From positions 5,022,001-5,086,000 of the forward strand of contig NZ_CP094516.1 of the NCBI RefSeq assembly GCF_029909975.1: a DNA stretch of 64,000 bases, written 5' to 3'. Source of the stretch: Bradyrhizobium sp. ISRA430 (lineage in GTDB: Bacteria > Pseudomonadota > Alphaproteobacteria > Rhizobiales > Xanthobacteraceae). A program made the translations under genes and the position numbers. The notes under the pieces were generated by a model. That model did not search any database. It saw nothing but the letters and a program-made list of their open reading frames with translations, and had not been told where the DNA came from. Below, in pieces: positions 16,809-25,209 of the stretch; position 1 is the first letter of the stretch, and each line of letters opens with the position of its first letter.

Positions 16809-18203
16809 TCAAAATCCTCTCGGTGACGGCGCTGATACTACGCCCATTCGTTCCAGCGCATGCGCGACCCGCAGCGCGATGTCCTCGCGCCAGGGCGCTG
16901 TGATGATCTGCACGCCGATCGGCAGCGGCTCCAGCGGCACCGGCACCGCCACCACGGGCAGGCCGATGAACGAGATCGGTTGGGTATGGATGCCGATATT
17001 GGCGCGCACCGGCAATTCGACGCCGTCGAGTGTGAAATTCACCTGTCCGAGCTTCGGCGCCGTACAGGGCGTCGCGGGCGCGAGCAAAACGTCGACCGAC
17101 CTAAACAGCTCCATGACCTGCGCGCGATACCAGCGGCGAAATTTTTGCGCACGATCGACCAGCGACGCCGGCACCATCGCGCCGGCGATCAGCCGGTCGC
17201 GCACCGCCGGATCGAAATCGTTCGGGCGCTTGCGCAGGCGATCGAGATGGAGCGAGGCGCCTTCCGTCGTGGTGATGACATAGGCCGCGGCGCGGGCGCG
17301 CGAGGCTTCGGGAACGTCCACAACTCGCGTCGCGCCGAGCGCCTTGGCGACGCGGCTGACGGCTTCGACGGCCTCGGGAAACACGTTCTTCTGGAAGTGG
17401 CCGCCGGCGATCGCGACGCGCAGGCCTGCGATGGATTCACCGAGCAGCGGCGTCACCGGCTCGACGCCGCGCGTGGTGCAAGCGGCATCGTCCGCATCCG
17501 GGCCCTGCATCGCGTCATAGGCCAGCGCGAGATCGGTGACGGAGCGCGCGAGCGGGCCGACATGGTCGAGACTCGCGACGAACGGGAAGGAGCGCGCTCG
17601 CGACAGCCGGCCATAGGTCGGCTTCAAACCGAAAATGCCGCAGAACGAGGACGGCACGCGGATCGAACCGTTGGTATCCGAGCCCAGCGCGATCGGCACC
17701 AGCGCGCCGCCGACGGCACTGCCGGAGCCGCCGGAGGAGCCGCCGCTCATCCGATCAATGTCATGCGGATTGCGCGAGGGACCATCGTGCACGTTCTCGC
17801 CGGTGAAATCGTAGGCGTATTCGCCCATGTTGAGCGCGCCGACCAGCACGGCACCCGCGGCTTCCATGCGCTCGATCAGGGTGGCATCGCGCTTGGCCTT
17901 CGGCAGGTCGCGGTTGATCTTCGAGCCGGCGTAGGTCCTCAGCCCAGCAACGTCGAACAGATTCTTAACCGCAAAGGGTACACCAGCGAGTGGGCCGACC
18001 TGCTTACCATCGGCAATGTCGGCGTCGATGGCGAGCGCCTTGGCGCGAGCTCGCCTGAAAGTGAAATCAGTAAAGGCACCGAGCAGGCCGTTGTATCGAG
18101 TGATGCGCGCCAGCGCCGCTTCGGTGACCTCGAACGCAGTCAGCTTCTTGGTGGCAATAGCTGCGGCGATCTCCGCGGCCGTCATTTCGGGATCAATCGT
18201 CAT
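16809..18203 (-). CDS. atzE: AtzE-like amidase (1-carboxybiuret hydrolase catalytic subunit)
   Basis: A 464-residue amidase-signature enzyme. The triad reads K80 (FAVKNL), S156 in [10 protein letters not shown] (154-163) and S180 (TNGSIR). The [17 protein letters not shown] region follows. AtzE works as a heterotetramer with the small AtzG subunit, encoded just upstream here with a 7-base gap. In cyanuric acid breakdown it deaminates 1-carboxybiuret. The ATG at 18203 is chosen because it lies just after atzG; the frame extends upstream through atzG without plausible sequence. Other members of this group act on ureido compounds, so the exact substrate is not settled. Confidence 0.85.
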   Translation of the reverse strand: MTIDPEMTAAEIAAAIATKKLTAFEVTEAALARITRYNGLLGAFTDFTFRRARAKALAIDADIADGKQVGPLAGVPFAVKNLFDVAGLRTYAGSKINRDLPKAKRDATLIERMEAAGAVLVGALNMGEYAYDFTGENVHDGPSRNPHDIDRMSGGSSGGSGSAVGGALVPIALGSDTNGSIRVPSSFCGIFGLKPTYGRLSRARSFPFVASLDHVGPLARSVTDLALAYDAMQGPDADDAACTTRGVEPVTPLLGESIAGLRVAIAGGHFQKNVFPEAVEAVSRVAKALGATRVVDVPEASRARAAAYVITTTEGASLHLDRLRKRPNDFDPAVRDRLIAGAMVPASLVDRAQKFRRWYRAQVMELFRSVDVLLAPATPCTAPKLGQVNFTLDGVELPVRANIGIHTQPISFIGLPVVAVPVPLEPLPIGVQIITAPWREDIALRVAHALERMGVVSAPSPRGF

Positions 18204-18210
18204 GGCGGCG

Positions 18211-18390
18211 TCAGGCCGTGAACACGGGCGCCGGCTCGGTCTCGTCCGGCAGCGCGAATTCGTCGACAAGGCGGCCGAGCCGCAGCGACACTTCGAGGTT
18301 GGCGCGCACCGCGGGCCGCCAGGCTTCCTCGATCGGCAGCGACAGTGCTTTCGACACGGCGTCGATATAGTCGTCCAGCGGTTCGGCCAT
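18211..18390 (-). CDS. atzG: AtzG-like small amidase subunit (DUF4089)
   Basis: A 59-residue acidic helical protein (MAEPLDDYIDAVSKALSLPI then EEAWRPAVRANLEVSLRLG). This matches AtzG, a GatC-like subunit that stabilises AtzE. Two consecutive ATG codons (18393 and 18390) are possible; GGGAG lies 7 bases before the second, which is preferred. It is 20 bases after the ABC ATPase stop and 7 bases before atzE. It is easily missed because of its size. Confidence 0.85.
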   Translation of the reverse strand: MAEPLDDYIDAVSKALSLPIEEAWRPAVRANLEVSLRLGRLVDEFALPDETEPAPVFTA

Positions 18391-18410
18391 CATGCTCCCA
18401 CGAAAGTCTC

Positions 18411-20279
18411 TCAGTGAACCGGCAACGGCGGATGCGGAATCGCCGTCAACAGCGCCTTGGTGTAGTCGTCCTGCGGATCGCTCAGGACCTTCTCGGAAGA
18501 CCCTTCCTCCACGATTCGACCCGTCCGCATCACAATGACACGATCGCACAGCAAGCGCACCACATTCAAATCATGCGAAACGAACAGGTAGCTCATGCGA
18601 AGCCGCTGCTTGAGGTCCTCCAGCAGATTCAGCACCACCGCCTGGACCGACACGTCGAGCGCGGCCGTCGGCTCGTCCAGGATAACGAGCTTTGGATGCA
18701 GCGCGATCGCGCGGGCGATGCCGACGCGGGCCTTCTGGCCGCCGGACAATTGGTGCGGGAAACGATCGAGCAGATCGAGCGGCAATCCGACCATTGCCGC
18801 CAGCTCCTCGCAGCGCGCGCGCAGCGCATCACGCCCCCGGACGTCGCCGAGTTGCAGAAGCGGGTCGACGATGGCGCGCGCGGCGGTGAAGCGCGGATTG
18901 AGGCTGTCGGTCGGGTCCTGGAACACCATCTGGATGCGACTGCGCAGCGGCAGCCGGGCAAAGGCGCTCGGCATGATGCTGCCGATCTCCTCGCCGTCGA
19001 ATTGGATGCGGCCCGAGGTCTGGTCCAACAGCCGCATCACCATCATCGACGTCGTGGATTTGCCGCAGCCGGATTCGCCGACCAGGCCGACGCTCTCGCC
19101 ATGGCCGATCGAGAAGCTGATGCCGTCGACGGCGCGGAACACATCCGGCTCGACCGGCGGCTTGCGGCCGAACAGCTTTCCGAGCACCGCGGTGGCGCCC
19201 TGGCGGGGATAGTCTTTCACGAGCTTTTCGACGAGGAGAAGGGGCTTGCCGCTCTTCTCCCTCTCCCCGCTCTTCGCGGGGTCGAGACGAGCTTCGCTCG
19301 CTCTGAGAGGGTTGGGGTGAGGGGCTGTTTCCTCGAGCTCGACTCGCGGAGAGTCCCCCTCACCCGCCGGACTCTGGCGCGCAAGTGCGCTGCCGAGTGC
19401 GTCGGCCTCTCCCCGCGCGCGGGGAGAGGCGAAGGAAGCTGCCGCGCTCCCGTCTTCCTCTGGCAACAAGTCTCTTAGCTGCACGCCGATCCGCGGCGTC
19501 GCACGCATCAATTTTCGCGTGTAGGGATGCTGCGGGCTGGCGAAGATGTCGGCGGCCTTCGCGGTCTCGACCACGCGGCCCTTCTCCATCACCACGACGC
19601 GGTCGCAATAGGCCGCAGCAAGGCCGAGGTCGTGCGTGATCAGGATGGTCGACATCGCGCGCCGCTTGGTCAGCTCGACGATCAGGTCCATCACCGCCTT
19701 CTGCGTGGTGACGTCGAGCCCGGTGGTCGGCTCGTCCGCGATCAGGAGCTGCGGATTGCACGCGAGCGCGAGCGCAATGACGACGCGCTGGCACATGCCC
19801 CCGGACAGCTCGAACGGATAGGCGTGATAGCGCTCGCGCGGGCGCGCGATCTTGACCTGCTCCAGCGCTTCGATCGCTTTCTCGCCGTGACCTGTGACTT
19901 GCGCCTGCTGCACATGGGTGCGCAGCACGTCCTCGATCTGGTCGCCCACTTTCCGTATCGGGTTGAGTGCGGCACGCGGGTTCTGGAAGATCATCGAGAC
20001 TTCGCGGCCGCGCAGATCGCGCATCTGGTCTTCGGTCGCGGCCTTCACATCGATGCCGGAGAACATCACCGAGCCCTCGGCGATCCGCCCCGCGCGGTCG
20101 AGGATGCGCATCACGGCGTAGGACGTCACCGACTTGCCGGAACCGGACTCGCCGACGATCGCCAGCGTCTCGCCCTTGGCGACGGAGATGTCGACGTGCT
20201 GCACCGCTTTGACGATGCCGCGGCGGGTGGTGAATTCGACGGTGAGGTCGTGGACGTCGAGCAGGGGCTGAGCAGTCAT
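18411..20279 (-). CDS. Double ATP-binding protein of a peptide/opine-type ABC importer, with a repeat-derived linker
   Basis: A 622-residue fusion of DppD- and DppF-like ATPases. Domain 1 (about 1-265) has Walker A GESGSGKS (39-46), signature LSGGMCQRV and Walker B LLIADEP. Domain 2 (about 345-622) has Walker A GESGCGKS, signature LSGGQKARV and Walker B LVILDEP. The ATG at 20279 is preceded by GGGAGG. Between the domains, about residues 272-344 are a Ser/Ala/Pro/Glu-rich linker encoded by palindromic repeat DNA (19247-19463) that elsewhere in the window is intergenic. It would power uptake through the two permeases upstream. It is 20 bases before atzG, tying the transporter to ureido-nitrogen breakdown. 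Confidence 0.9.
   Translation of the reverse strand: MTAQPLLDVHDLTVEFTTRRGIVKAVQHVDISVAKGETLAIVGESGSGKSVTSYAVMRILDRAGRIAEGSVMFSGIDVKAATEDQMRDLRGREVSMIFQNPRAALNPIRKVGDQIEDVLRTHVQQAQVTGHGEKAIEALEQVKIARPRERYHAYPFELSGGMCQRVVIALALACNPQLLIADEPTTGLDVTTQKAVMDLIVELTKRRAMSTILITHDLGLAAAYCDRVVVMEKGRVVETAKAADIFASPQHPYTRKLMRATPRIGVQLRDLLPEEDGSAAASFASPRARGEADALGSALARQSPAGEGDSPRVELEETAPHPNPLRASEARLDPAKSGEREKSGKPLLLVEKLVKDYPRQGATAVLGKLFGRKPPVEPDVFRAVDGISFSIGHGESVGLVGESGCGKSTTSMMVMRLLDQTSGRIQFDGEEIGSIMPSAFARLPLRSRIQMVFQDPTDSLNPRFTAARAIVDPLLQLGDVRGRDALRARCEELAAMVGLPLDLLDRFPHQLSGGQKARVGIARAIALHPKLVILDEPTAALDVSVQAVVLNLLEDLKQRLRMSYLFVSHDLNVVRLLCDRVIVMRTGRIVEEGSSEKVLSDPQDDYTKALLTAIPHPPLPVH
19247..19463. repeat. Palindromic repeat element inserted in frame within the ABC ATPase gene
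   Basis: This stretch contains a perfect 26-base palindrome at 19405-19430 (arms GCCTCTCCCCGCG), a CCGCTCTTCGCGGGG hairpin near 19267, and CCCTCACCC / TGGGGTGAGGGGC motifs. All are of the intergenic repeat type seen at 3037-3185. Its length keeps the reading frame open on the minus strand, giving peptides such as SPRARGEADA. No stop codon occurs. Confidence 0.75.
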
Positions 20280-20391
20280 GAATGCCTCCCACTCAAAAAT
20301 CGCGAAAACAACCCCATGCAAAGTAGAACGGGGTTGGATTCATTGGACAATTTCCGCGGTGGACTTAGGCGCGAGGCGGGTACAACTCTCT

Positions 20392-20572
20392 CGCTCCCTC
20401 CCCCACGCAACCGGGGTGTACCCCGGTTGCGCATCCTTTGTTTGCGCAAGTCGGGCAGGCCCGACTTGCGACGGGGGAGGGTTGGGGAGGGGGGTAGCCC
20501 CAAGCGAGGTCTGAGTTCGTGGCTACCCCCCTCCCTGCCCCTCCCCCGCAAGGGGGGAGGGAATGAGAGGAT
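20392..20572. repeat. Long palindromic repeat (GAGTTCGTGGCTACCCCCC family), copy A
   Basis: Fills most of the 353-base gap between the ABC ATPase and permease genes; no gene is seen there. The outer parts are CCCTCCCCC-rich arms that pair with GGGGGGAGGG, with the family core AGTTCGTGGCTACCCCCCTC. This copy carries an extra insert, two nested hairpins (CAACCGGGG/CCCCGGTTG and GCAAGTCGGGC/GCCCGACTTGC). Other copies: 22675, 22903, 33022, 46845. Confidence 0.85.
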
Positions 20573-20632
20573 TGTGCGCTCCTCACATGTGAGCCTCGCG
20601 TTGCTCACCACACACTCGAGCCCAACCATCGC

Positions 20633-21532
20633 TCACGTCCTCCGCTGCGGGTCGACGATGTCGCGCAGACCGTCGCCGAGGAGGTTGAAGCAGAACACGG
20701 CGATCATCAGCGCGAGGCCCGGGAACAGCGCGATCCACCATTCGCCCGACACCATGAAGCCGGCGCCCTCGGCGACCATGATGCCCCATTCGGCGGTCGG
20801 CGGGCGCACGCCGAGGCCGATGAAGGAGAGGCCGGCGGCATTGAGAATGGCGTAGCCCATGGTCAGCGACATCTGCACGATCATGATCGGCATGATGTTG
20901 GGCAGGATGTGCACCAGGAGGATGCGGAATTCGCCGTTACCCGACAGCCGCGCCGCCTGCACGAAGCCGGCATCGCGGCGGACGTTGGCTTCGGCGCGCG
21001 CGACGCGGGCATAGAGCGGGAAGTTCACGATGGCGGTCGCCAGGATGATGTTCTGCACGGTGTTGCCGAGCGCCGCCACGATACCCATCGCCAGCACGAA
21101 CAGCGGAAAGGCCATGATGGTATCGGCGATGCGGCCGACGACGCGGTCGGTCCAGCCGCCAAAATAGCCCGCCGCGATGCCGGCGAGCCCACCCATCAGG
21201 AACACCAGCGCAACCGATGCGACCGCGATGAAGACGTCGAGCCGCGTTGCGACGATGACGCGACTGAAGATGTCGCGGCCGAGCTGGTCGGTACCGAACC
21301 AGTGCGCCGCCGATGGCGGTTTTAACGCAGCCGCGGTGTCCGAGGCGAGCGGATCGTGCGGCACGATGGAGGGACCGAACAGCGCCGCGCAGATGATGAG
21401 CAGGAGCAGCGCGAAGGCAAAGCCCGTGACCTTGTTCTCGCCGAGCACATAGCGGGTGTGCTCGAACATCGCCGCGAGTCCCGAGGTTCGCGCCGGACCG
21501 ACCGGTTCAACAGCAGGCGCAACGGTGCTCAT
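20633..21532 (-). CDS. ABC transporter permease, DppC type
   Basis: A 299-residue inner-membrane permease. A soluble N-terminal tail of about 37 residues precedes the first membrane segment (GFAFALLLLIICAALFGP), then the OppC-N motif HWFGTDQLGRDIFSRV (about 82-97). Four to five further membrane segments follow, with the EAA-loop region QAARLSGNGEFRILLVHILP that contacts the ATPase. It pairs with the DppB-type permease upstream. A 48-base hairpin repeat lies between the two genes. Confidence 0.9.
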   Translation of the reverse strand: MSTVAPAVEPVGPARTSGLAAMFEHTRYVLGENKVTGFAFALLLLIICAALFGPSIVPHDPLASDTAAALKPPSAAHWFGTDQLGRDIFSRVIVATRLDVFIAVASVALVFLMGGLAGIAAGYFGGWTDRVVGRIADTIMAFPLFVLAMGIVAALGNTVQNIILATAIVNFPLYARVARAEANVRRDAGFVQAARLSGNGEFRILLVHILPNIMPIMIVQMSLTMGYAILNAAGLSFIGLGVRPPTAEWGIMVAEGAGFMVSGEWWIALFPGLALMIAVFCFNLLGDGLRDIVDPQRRT

Positions 21533-21549
21533 GATGGCACTCTTTCTTG

Positions 21550-21599
21550 GAGCATGATCTTGCCGGAAAACCGGTCTCCACTTTTCCGGATCATGCTCT
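21550..21599. repeat. Hairpin repeat (GAGCATGATC...GATCATGCTC family), copy 1
   Basis: A nearly perfect inverted repeat: GAGCATGATCTTGCCGGAAA pairs with TTTTCCGGATCATGCTC. Its right end overlaps the stop codon of the DppB-type gene. A second copy is at 36397-36445. Confidence 0.8.
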
Positions 21600-22611
21600 A
21601 CCCTTCCAGCCGCACGCGCGGATCGATCACGCCGTAGAGAATGTCGATCACGAGATTGAGCAGCACGTACATGACCGCCATGGTCAACACGAAACCCTGC
21701 ACCGGTGCGAAGTCGGACGCGATCAGCGCTTCCACCGCGTAGGAGCCGATGCCAGGCCAGGCGAAGACCTTTTCCACCAGCACGTTGGCGCCGAGCAGGA
21801 ACGAGAACACCATGCTGAGCGTGGTGATCACCGGAAGCATCGCGTTGCGAAAGGCGTAGGTGACGATGACGGTTGCCGGCGACAGGCCGCTGGCTCGCGC
21901 GGTGCGGACGAATTCGGAGGCGAGCACCGCCAGCATCGAGGCGCGCGTCATGCGCGCGATCGGCGCCAGCGAGAAGATCGCGAGCGTTGCCGCCGGCAGG
22001 ATGAGCTGGCTCAGCGCCGAGCGAAACGCCTCAAAGTCACGCGCGATCAGGGTGTCGATCAGATAGAAGCCCGTCACCGTCGCCGGCGCGCTGTAGAACA
22101 CATCCAGCCGGCCGAGCGGCGCCGGCGACCAGCCGAGCCGGAAGTAGAAGACATACACCAGCACGAGGCCGGTGAAGAATACCGGCAGCGACACGCCCGC
22201 CGTCGTCGTCACCCGGCAGAGATGATCGATCCACGAGCCCGGGCGCGTTGCCGCCAGCACGCCGAGCGGAATCGCAATAGTGATGGAGACGATGAGGCCG
22301 AGCAGCGTCAGCTCGGCGGAGGCCGGCAGGCGATTGCGAATCTCGGTCGCGACCGGCTGGCCGGTCGTCAGCGACGTGCCGAAATCGCCATTGGCGAGAT
22401 CACTCGCGTAGCGGAAGAACTGCTCGACCAGCGGCTTGTCGAAGCCGAGTTTCCTGCGGATCTGCTCGACGGCTTCCTTCGTCGCGGCGGGACCGGCGAA
22501 GTAGGCAGCGGGATCACCCGGCAGCGCGCGCGTGAGCAGGAAGGTGACGATGACGACCCCGATCAGCGAGGGGATCGCGAACATCAGCCGCTTGCCGATC
22601 AGGGTCAGCAT
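21598..22611 (-). CDS. ABC transporter permease, DppB type
   Basis: A 337-residue inner-membrane permease starting MLTLIGKRLMFAIPSLIGVV. Family hallmarks are LTRALPGDPAAYFAG near residues 28-42, six predicted membrane segments, and the EAA-type segment FVRTARASGLSPATVIVTYA near 225. The start at 22611 fits the usual N-terminus of DppB proteins; no strong ribosome site is visible, so coupling to the upstream message or a different start is possible. It forms the translocation pore with the DppC-type partner. Confidence 0.9.
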   Translation of the reverse strand: MLTLIGKRLMFAIPSLIGVVIVTFLLTRALPGDPAAYFAGPAATKEAVEQIRRKLGFDKPLVEQFFRYASDLANGDFGTSLTTGQPVATEIRNRLPASAELTLLGLIVSITIAIPLGVLAATRPGSWIDHLCRVTTTAGVSLPVFFTGLVLVYVFYFRLGWSPAPLGRLDVFYSAPATVTGFYLIDTLIARDFEAFRSALSQLILPAATLAIFSLAPIARMTRASMLAVLASEFVRTARASGLSPATVIVTYAFRNAMLPVITTLSMVFSFLLGANVLVEKVFAWPGIGSYAVEALIASDFAPVQGFVLTMAVMYVLLNLVIDILYGVIDPRVRLEG

Positions 22612-22674
22612 GGCGCGGCACTCCAGCATGACAAACAGCTCTCGCTGGTTCGCGAGGCTGTCGCCACTTGCCCC

Positions 22675-22798
22675 GCTGCGTTCCCTCCCTCCTTGCGGGG
22701 GAGGGCTAGGGAGGGGGGTGGCCCCAAGCGAGGTCGGAGTTCGTGGCTACCCCCCTCCCTGCCCCTCCCCCGCAAGGGGGGAGGGAATGAGAGAGGAG
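22675..22798. repeat. Long palindromic repeat (GAGTTCGTGGCTACCCCCC family), copy B
   Basis: CCCTCCCTCCTTGCGGGGGA and CCCCCGCAAGGGGGGAGGG form the outer arms. The core is CCCCAAGCGAGGTCGGAGTT then CGTGGCTACCCCCC. It is nearly identical to copy C, which follows in direct orientation. Confidence 0.88.
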
Positions 22799-22902
22799 TG
22801 CCTGCCTGACTCAGATCGAAGAGAACGACGAGACTCGTAGATGCTGATGCGTCATCGAAGAGTGCCTTCTCGATAGTTGGCGAATGCGCCGCCGCACGCT
22901 CC

Positions 22903-23028
22903 GCTGCGCTCCCTCCCCCCTTGCGGGGGAGGGCTAGGGAGGGGGGTGGCCCCAAGCGAGTTCGGAGTTCGTGGCTACCCCCCTCCCTGCCTCTCCCCCA
23001 CAAGGGGGGAGGGAATGAGAGAGGAGTG
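22903..23028. repeat. Long palindromic repeat (GAGTTCGTGGCTACCCCCC family), copy C
   Basis: Same structure as copy B with a handful of differences (GAGTTCGG for GAGGTCGG in the core, CACAAG for CGCAAG in the right arm). The tail GAATGAGAGAGGAGTGC is shared with copy B. Confidence 0.88.
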
Positions 23029-23153
23029 CTCGCCTCACTTGGGAAGGCGCTTGCGCGTGCGAATGGCAAATAGCGAATGGCGAATAACTGGTCGCTGCCG
23101 TGCATATCCATTCGGTGCTCCCTACTCACTACTCGCCACCCGCTATTCGCCCC

Positions 23154-24776
23154 TCACCCCTTCGCCATCGCGCGGTAATCGAGCCTGCGGTGAAACCAGT
23201 ATTCGTAGCCGGAGATGTTCTTTTGCATCGCGACGTTGACGAAGGGCTGGTAGAGCGGGATGCGAGGGATGTCGGCGTAGGCGAGATCGACGAAAGCCTT
23301 CACGTCGGCGTCGTAGGTGGTCTTGTCGCCGGTCGCGGCAGCAACGCGCGCGCCGTCGATGAGCTTGTCCATCTCCGCCGACTTGTAGCTCATGGTGTTG
23401 AAGACGGAATTGTTGCCGTGATAGCACCAGTAGAAGAAGTACTCGGGGTAATCGAGCCAGCCCGAGAACACGTTAGTGAAGAGCGGCATCTCCTTCTTGT
23501 TGAGCTCGGTGCGCCAGTTGGCGCCGGGCACCTTGTTGATGGTGGTCTTGATGCCGAGCTGCGCCAGTGATTCCTGCACCAACACGCAGAGCGGCTCGTT
23601 GACGCCGGCAAAATTGAGGTCGAACGAGATCGTGGTCTCGAAGCCGTTGGCGTAGCCGGCTTCAGTCAGCAGCGCCTTTGCCTTCTCCATGTCGGTGTTG
23701 AATTTGTGCGGCTGCGGCCAGGCCACTTCGGTGGCCTTGTCGTTGGGCGCGCCGAACATGGGATTGCCGAGGCCGAACAGCACGGCGTCCATGATCTTCT
23801 GATACGGCATCGCATAGGCCATCGCCTGCCGCACCTTCGGATTGTCGAACGGCGGCCTGGTCACGTTCATGCCGATGTACTGGATGCCGTTCGAGAACGG
23901 CAGCGACACCACGTTGAGCTTGCCGTTCGCCTTCATCTCCTGGAAATCCCTAAACGGCAGCTCGTAGGAGATGTCGGCATCGCCGCGCTCCAAGAGCGCG
24001 CGGCGGTTGCCGGCCTGCGGCACCATGCGCCAGATCACACGCTTGATCTTCGGCAGCGGACCGCAGGCCCAATCCTCATTGCGCTCCATCACCACTTCGG
24101 TGCCGGCGGTCCACTTCGTCACCTTGTAGGCACCGGAGCCCGCGGTCTGCTGTTTTGTGAATTCCAGGCCCCACGGATCCTTCTCGCTGGCGTTCTTCTT
24201 CACCAATTCCGAGTTGACCACGCAGGGCACGATTACCGCGAGATCGGGGATGGTGAGGCGATCCTTCCTGAGGAAGTCGACGCGCACCGTATAGTCGTCG
24301 ACCGCCACGAACTGCTCGGGCTTGGTCAGCGAGCCCGCGCTCATCTGGAAGGTCGGAAAGCCGCCGACGCTCACGGCGCGGTCGAGCGACCATTTCACGT
24401 CCTTCGCGGTGACCGGCGTGCCGTCGTGGAATTTGGCGTTCTTGCGCAGCTTGAACGTGACCGACATGTCGTCGATCTTCATGTCCTCGGCGAGCTCGCC
24501 CTTGAACTTGTCGCGGTCGTAATAGGGCACGCCGCCGGGACCGCTCTTCATCTCGTGGCTGATCAGGCGGTCGTAGCAATTCCAGGACACCTCATAGCCG
24601 GGCACGTTGGTGCCGACGCCGTGGATGTCGAGATTGTTCGGCCCGCCTTCGGAGACGATCAGCAGCGTCTCGGAGCGCGCATCGGCCCCGGCCGGAGAGA
24701 TCACCGCAGGCATCGCCGGAAGCGCCGCGCCTGCGGCCAATCCAGACACGGACTTGAGGAAATCGCGGCGCTTCAT
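23154..24776 (-). CDS. ABC transporter substrate-binding protein, peptide/nickel (SBP family 5) type
   Basis: A 540-residue periplasmic binding protein of the DppA/OppA class. The start MKRRDFLKSVSGLAAGAALP is a Tat-type signal (RRDFLK), suggesting export in folded form. Family features include the ISHEM/LAEDMKIDD region, the FKLRKNAKFHDGTPVTAKDV motif (about 110-129), and the DLNFAGVNEPL and YADIPRIPLYQPF segments. The ATG at 24776 is preceded by TTGGAG and lies about 31 bases after the predicted start of a sigma-54 transcript. It is the first gene of the transporter-atzGEH-gntR array. A ureido compound or its precursor is the likely ligand by context. Confidence 0.9.
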   Translation of the reverse strand: MKRRDFLKSVSGLAAGAALPAMPAVISPAGADARSETLLIVSEGGPNNLDIHGVGTNVPGYEVSWNCYDRLISHEMKSGPGGVPYYDRDKFKGELAEDMKIDDMSVTFKLRKNAKFHDGTPVTAKDVKWSLDRAVSVGGFPTFQMSAGSLTKPEQFVAVDDYTVRVDFLRKDRLTIPDLAVIVPCVVNSELVKKNASEKDPWGLEFTKQQTAGSGAYKVTKWTAGTEVVMERNEDWACGPLPKIKRVIWRMVPQAGNRRALLERGDADISYELPFRDFQEMKANGKLNVVSLPFSNGIQYIGMNVTRPPFDNPKVRQAMAYAMPYQKIMDAVLFGLGNPMFGAPNDKATEVAWPQPHKFNTDMEKAKALLTEAGYANGFETTISFDLNFAGVNEPLCVLVQESLAQLGIKTTINKVPGANWRTELNKKEMPLFTNVFSGWLDYPEYFFYWCYHGNNSVFNTMSYKSAEMDKLIDGARVAAATGDKTTYDADVKAFVDLAYADIPRIPLYQPFVNVAMQKNISGYEYWFHRRLDYRAMAKG

Positions 24777-24818
24777 GCAATGGCTCCAACACAAACGTTC
24801 TTGGTTGGAGGTGGCATC

Positions 24819-24833
24819 GCAAGGTTCGTGCCA
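24819..24833 (-). promoter_or_regulatory. Sigma-54 (RpoN) promoter of the transporter-atzGEH array
   Basis: On the minus strand TGGCACGAACCTTGC is an exact match to the TGGCACG-N4-TTGC consensus. It lies 43 bases upstream of the binding-protein start. Together with 13706-13721 it places both arms of the block under RpoN control. Confidence 0.88.
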
Positions 24834-25021
24834 AGGCTTAGCGGAGCATTGGCGGCAGGCTAAGGTATTGGCATTGCGGGAGAATGCAAAAATATGGGCC
24901 ACTCGCCGCCGATACGCGCGCTCTCCCATTGCATACAAAGATGTACATTTGCTCATGAAATGAGCTGAATGAAGATCGCGCTCATTTGTTGAGCTGACAC
25001 AAGCAGCGCCCCAATCAACGC

Positions 25022-25069
25022 TGTCGTCCTGGACAAGCGCAGCGAAGCGGAGCGCCGATCCAGGACGAC
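25022..25069. repeat. Hairpin repeat (GTCGTCCTGGACAAGCGCAG family)
   Basis: TGTCGTCCTGGACAAGCGCA closes on GATCCAGGACGACC. The same inner sequence, GACAAGCGCAGCGAAGCGGA, recurs at 63865. It lies in the 433-base gap 24777-25209 together with the sigma-54 promoter and a REP-like copy. Confidence 0.7.
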
Positions 25070-25098
25070 CGTGGTGATTGGGTCACCACTGTTTCCAC

Positions 25099-25178
25099 CG
25101 TCATTGCGAGCGCAGCGAAGCAATCCAGAATCCCTCCGCGGCGACAGTCTGGATTGCTTCGCTGCGCTCGCAATGACG
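25099..25178. repeat. REP-like hairpin (GTCATTGCGA...TCGCAATGAC family), copy 2
   Basis: The arms CGTCATTGCGAGCGCAGCGA and CGCTGCGCTCGCAATGACG are perfectly complementary. The centre carries CAATCCAGAATCC against GTCTGGATTG. Confidence 0.88.
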
Positions 25179-25209
25179 GATGTGGCGAGGCCGGCGCCCC
25201 ACCGCGCAC

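Larger units (their letters stand above)
22612..23153. other. 542-base intergenic gap holding two near-identical long repeats
   Basis: This gap separates the binding-protein gene from its permease genes in what is otherwise one array. It contains repeat copies B and C in the same orientation, about 100 bases apart, and no credible coding sequence. The remaining stretch 23031-23153 holds short imperfect copies of TAGCGAATGGCGAATA-like sequence and no recognisable signal. Confidence 0.7.

Noticed and set aside
21598..22629. Start of the DppB-type permease six codons upstream (MLECRAM)
   Set aside because: Possible, but the usual family N-terminus aligns with the internal ATG at 22611; neither has a convincing ribosome site.
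22675..23028. Possible CRISPR array from two similar units
   Set aside because: Only two units of about 125 bases, internally palindromic, with a non-spacer-like gap and dispersed copies elsewhere; no cas gene in the window.
24860..24960. Possible NtrC enhancer upstream of the minus-strand sigma-54 promoter
   Set aside because: A GCATT-N7-AATGC dyad and a TGCATACAAAGATGTACA stretch are present, but neither fits the spacing of the NtrC consensus well enough to annotate.
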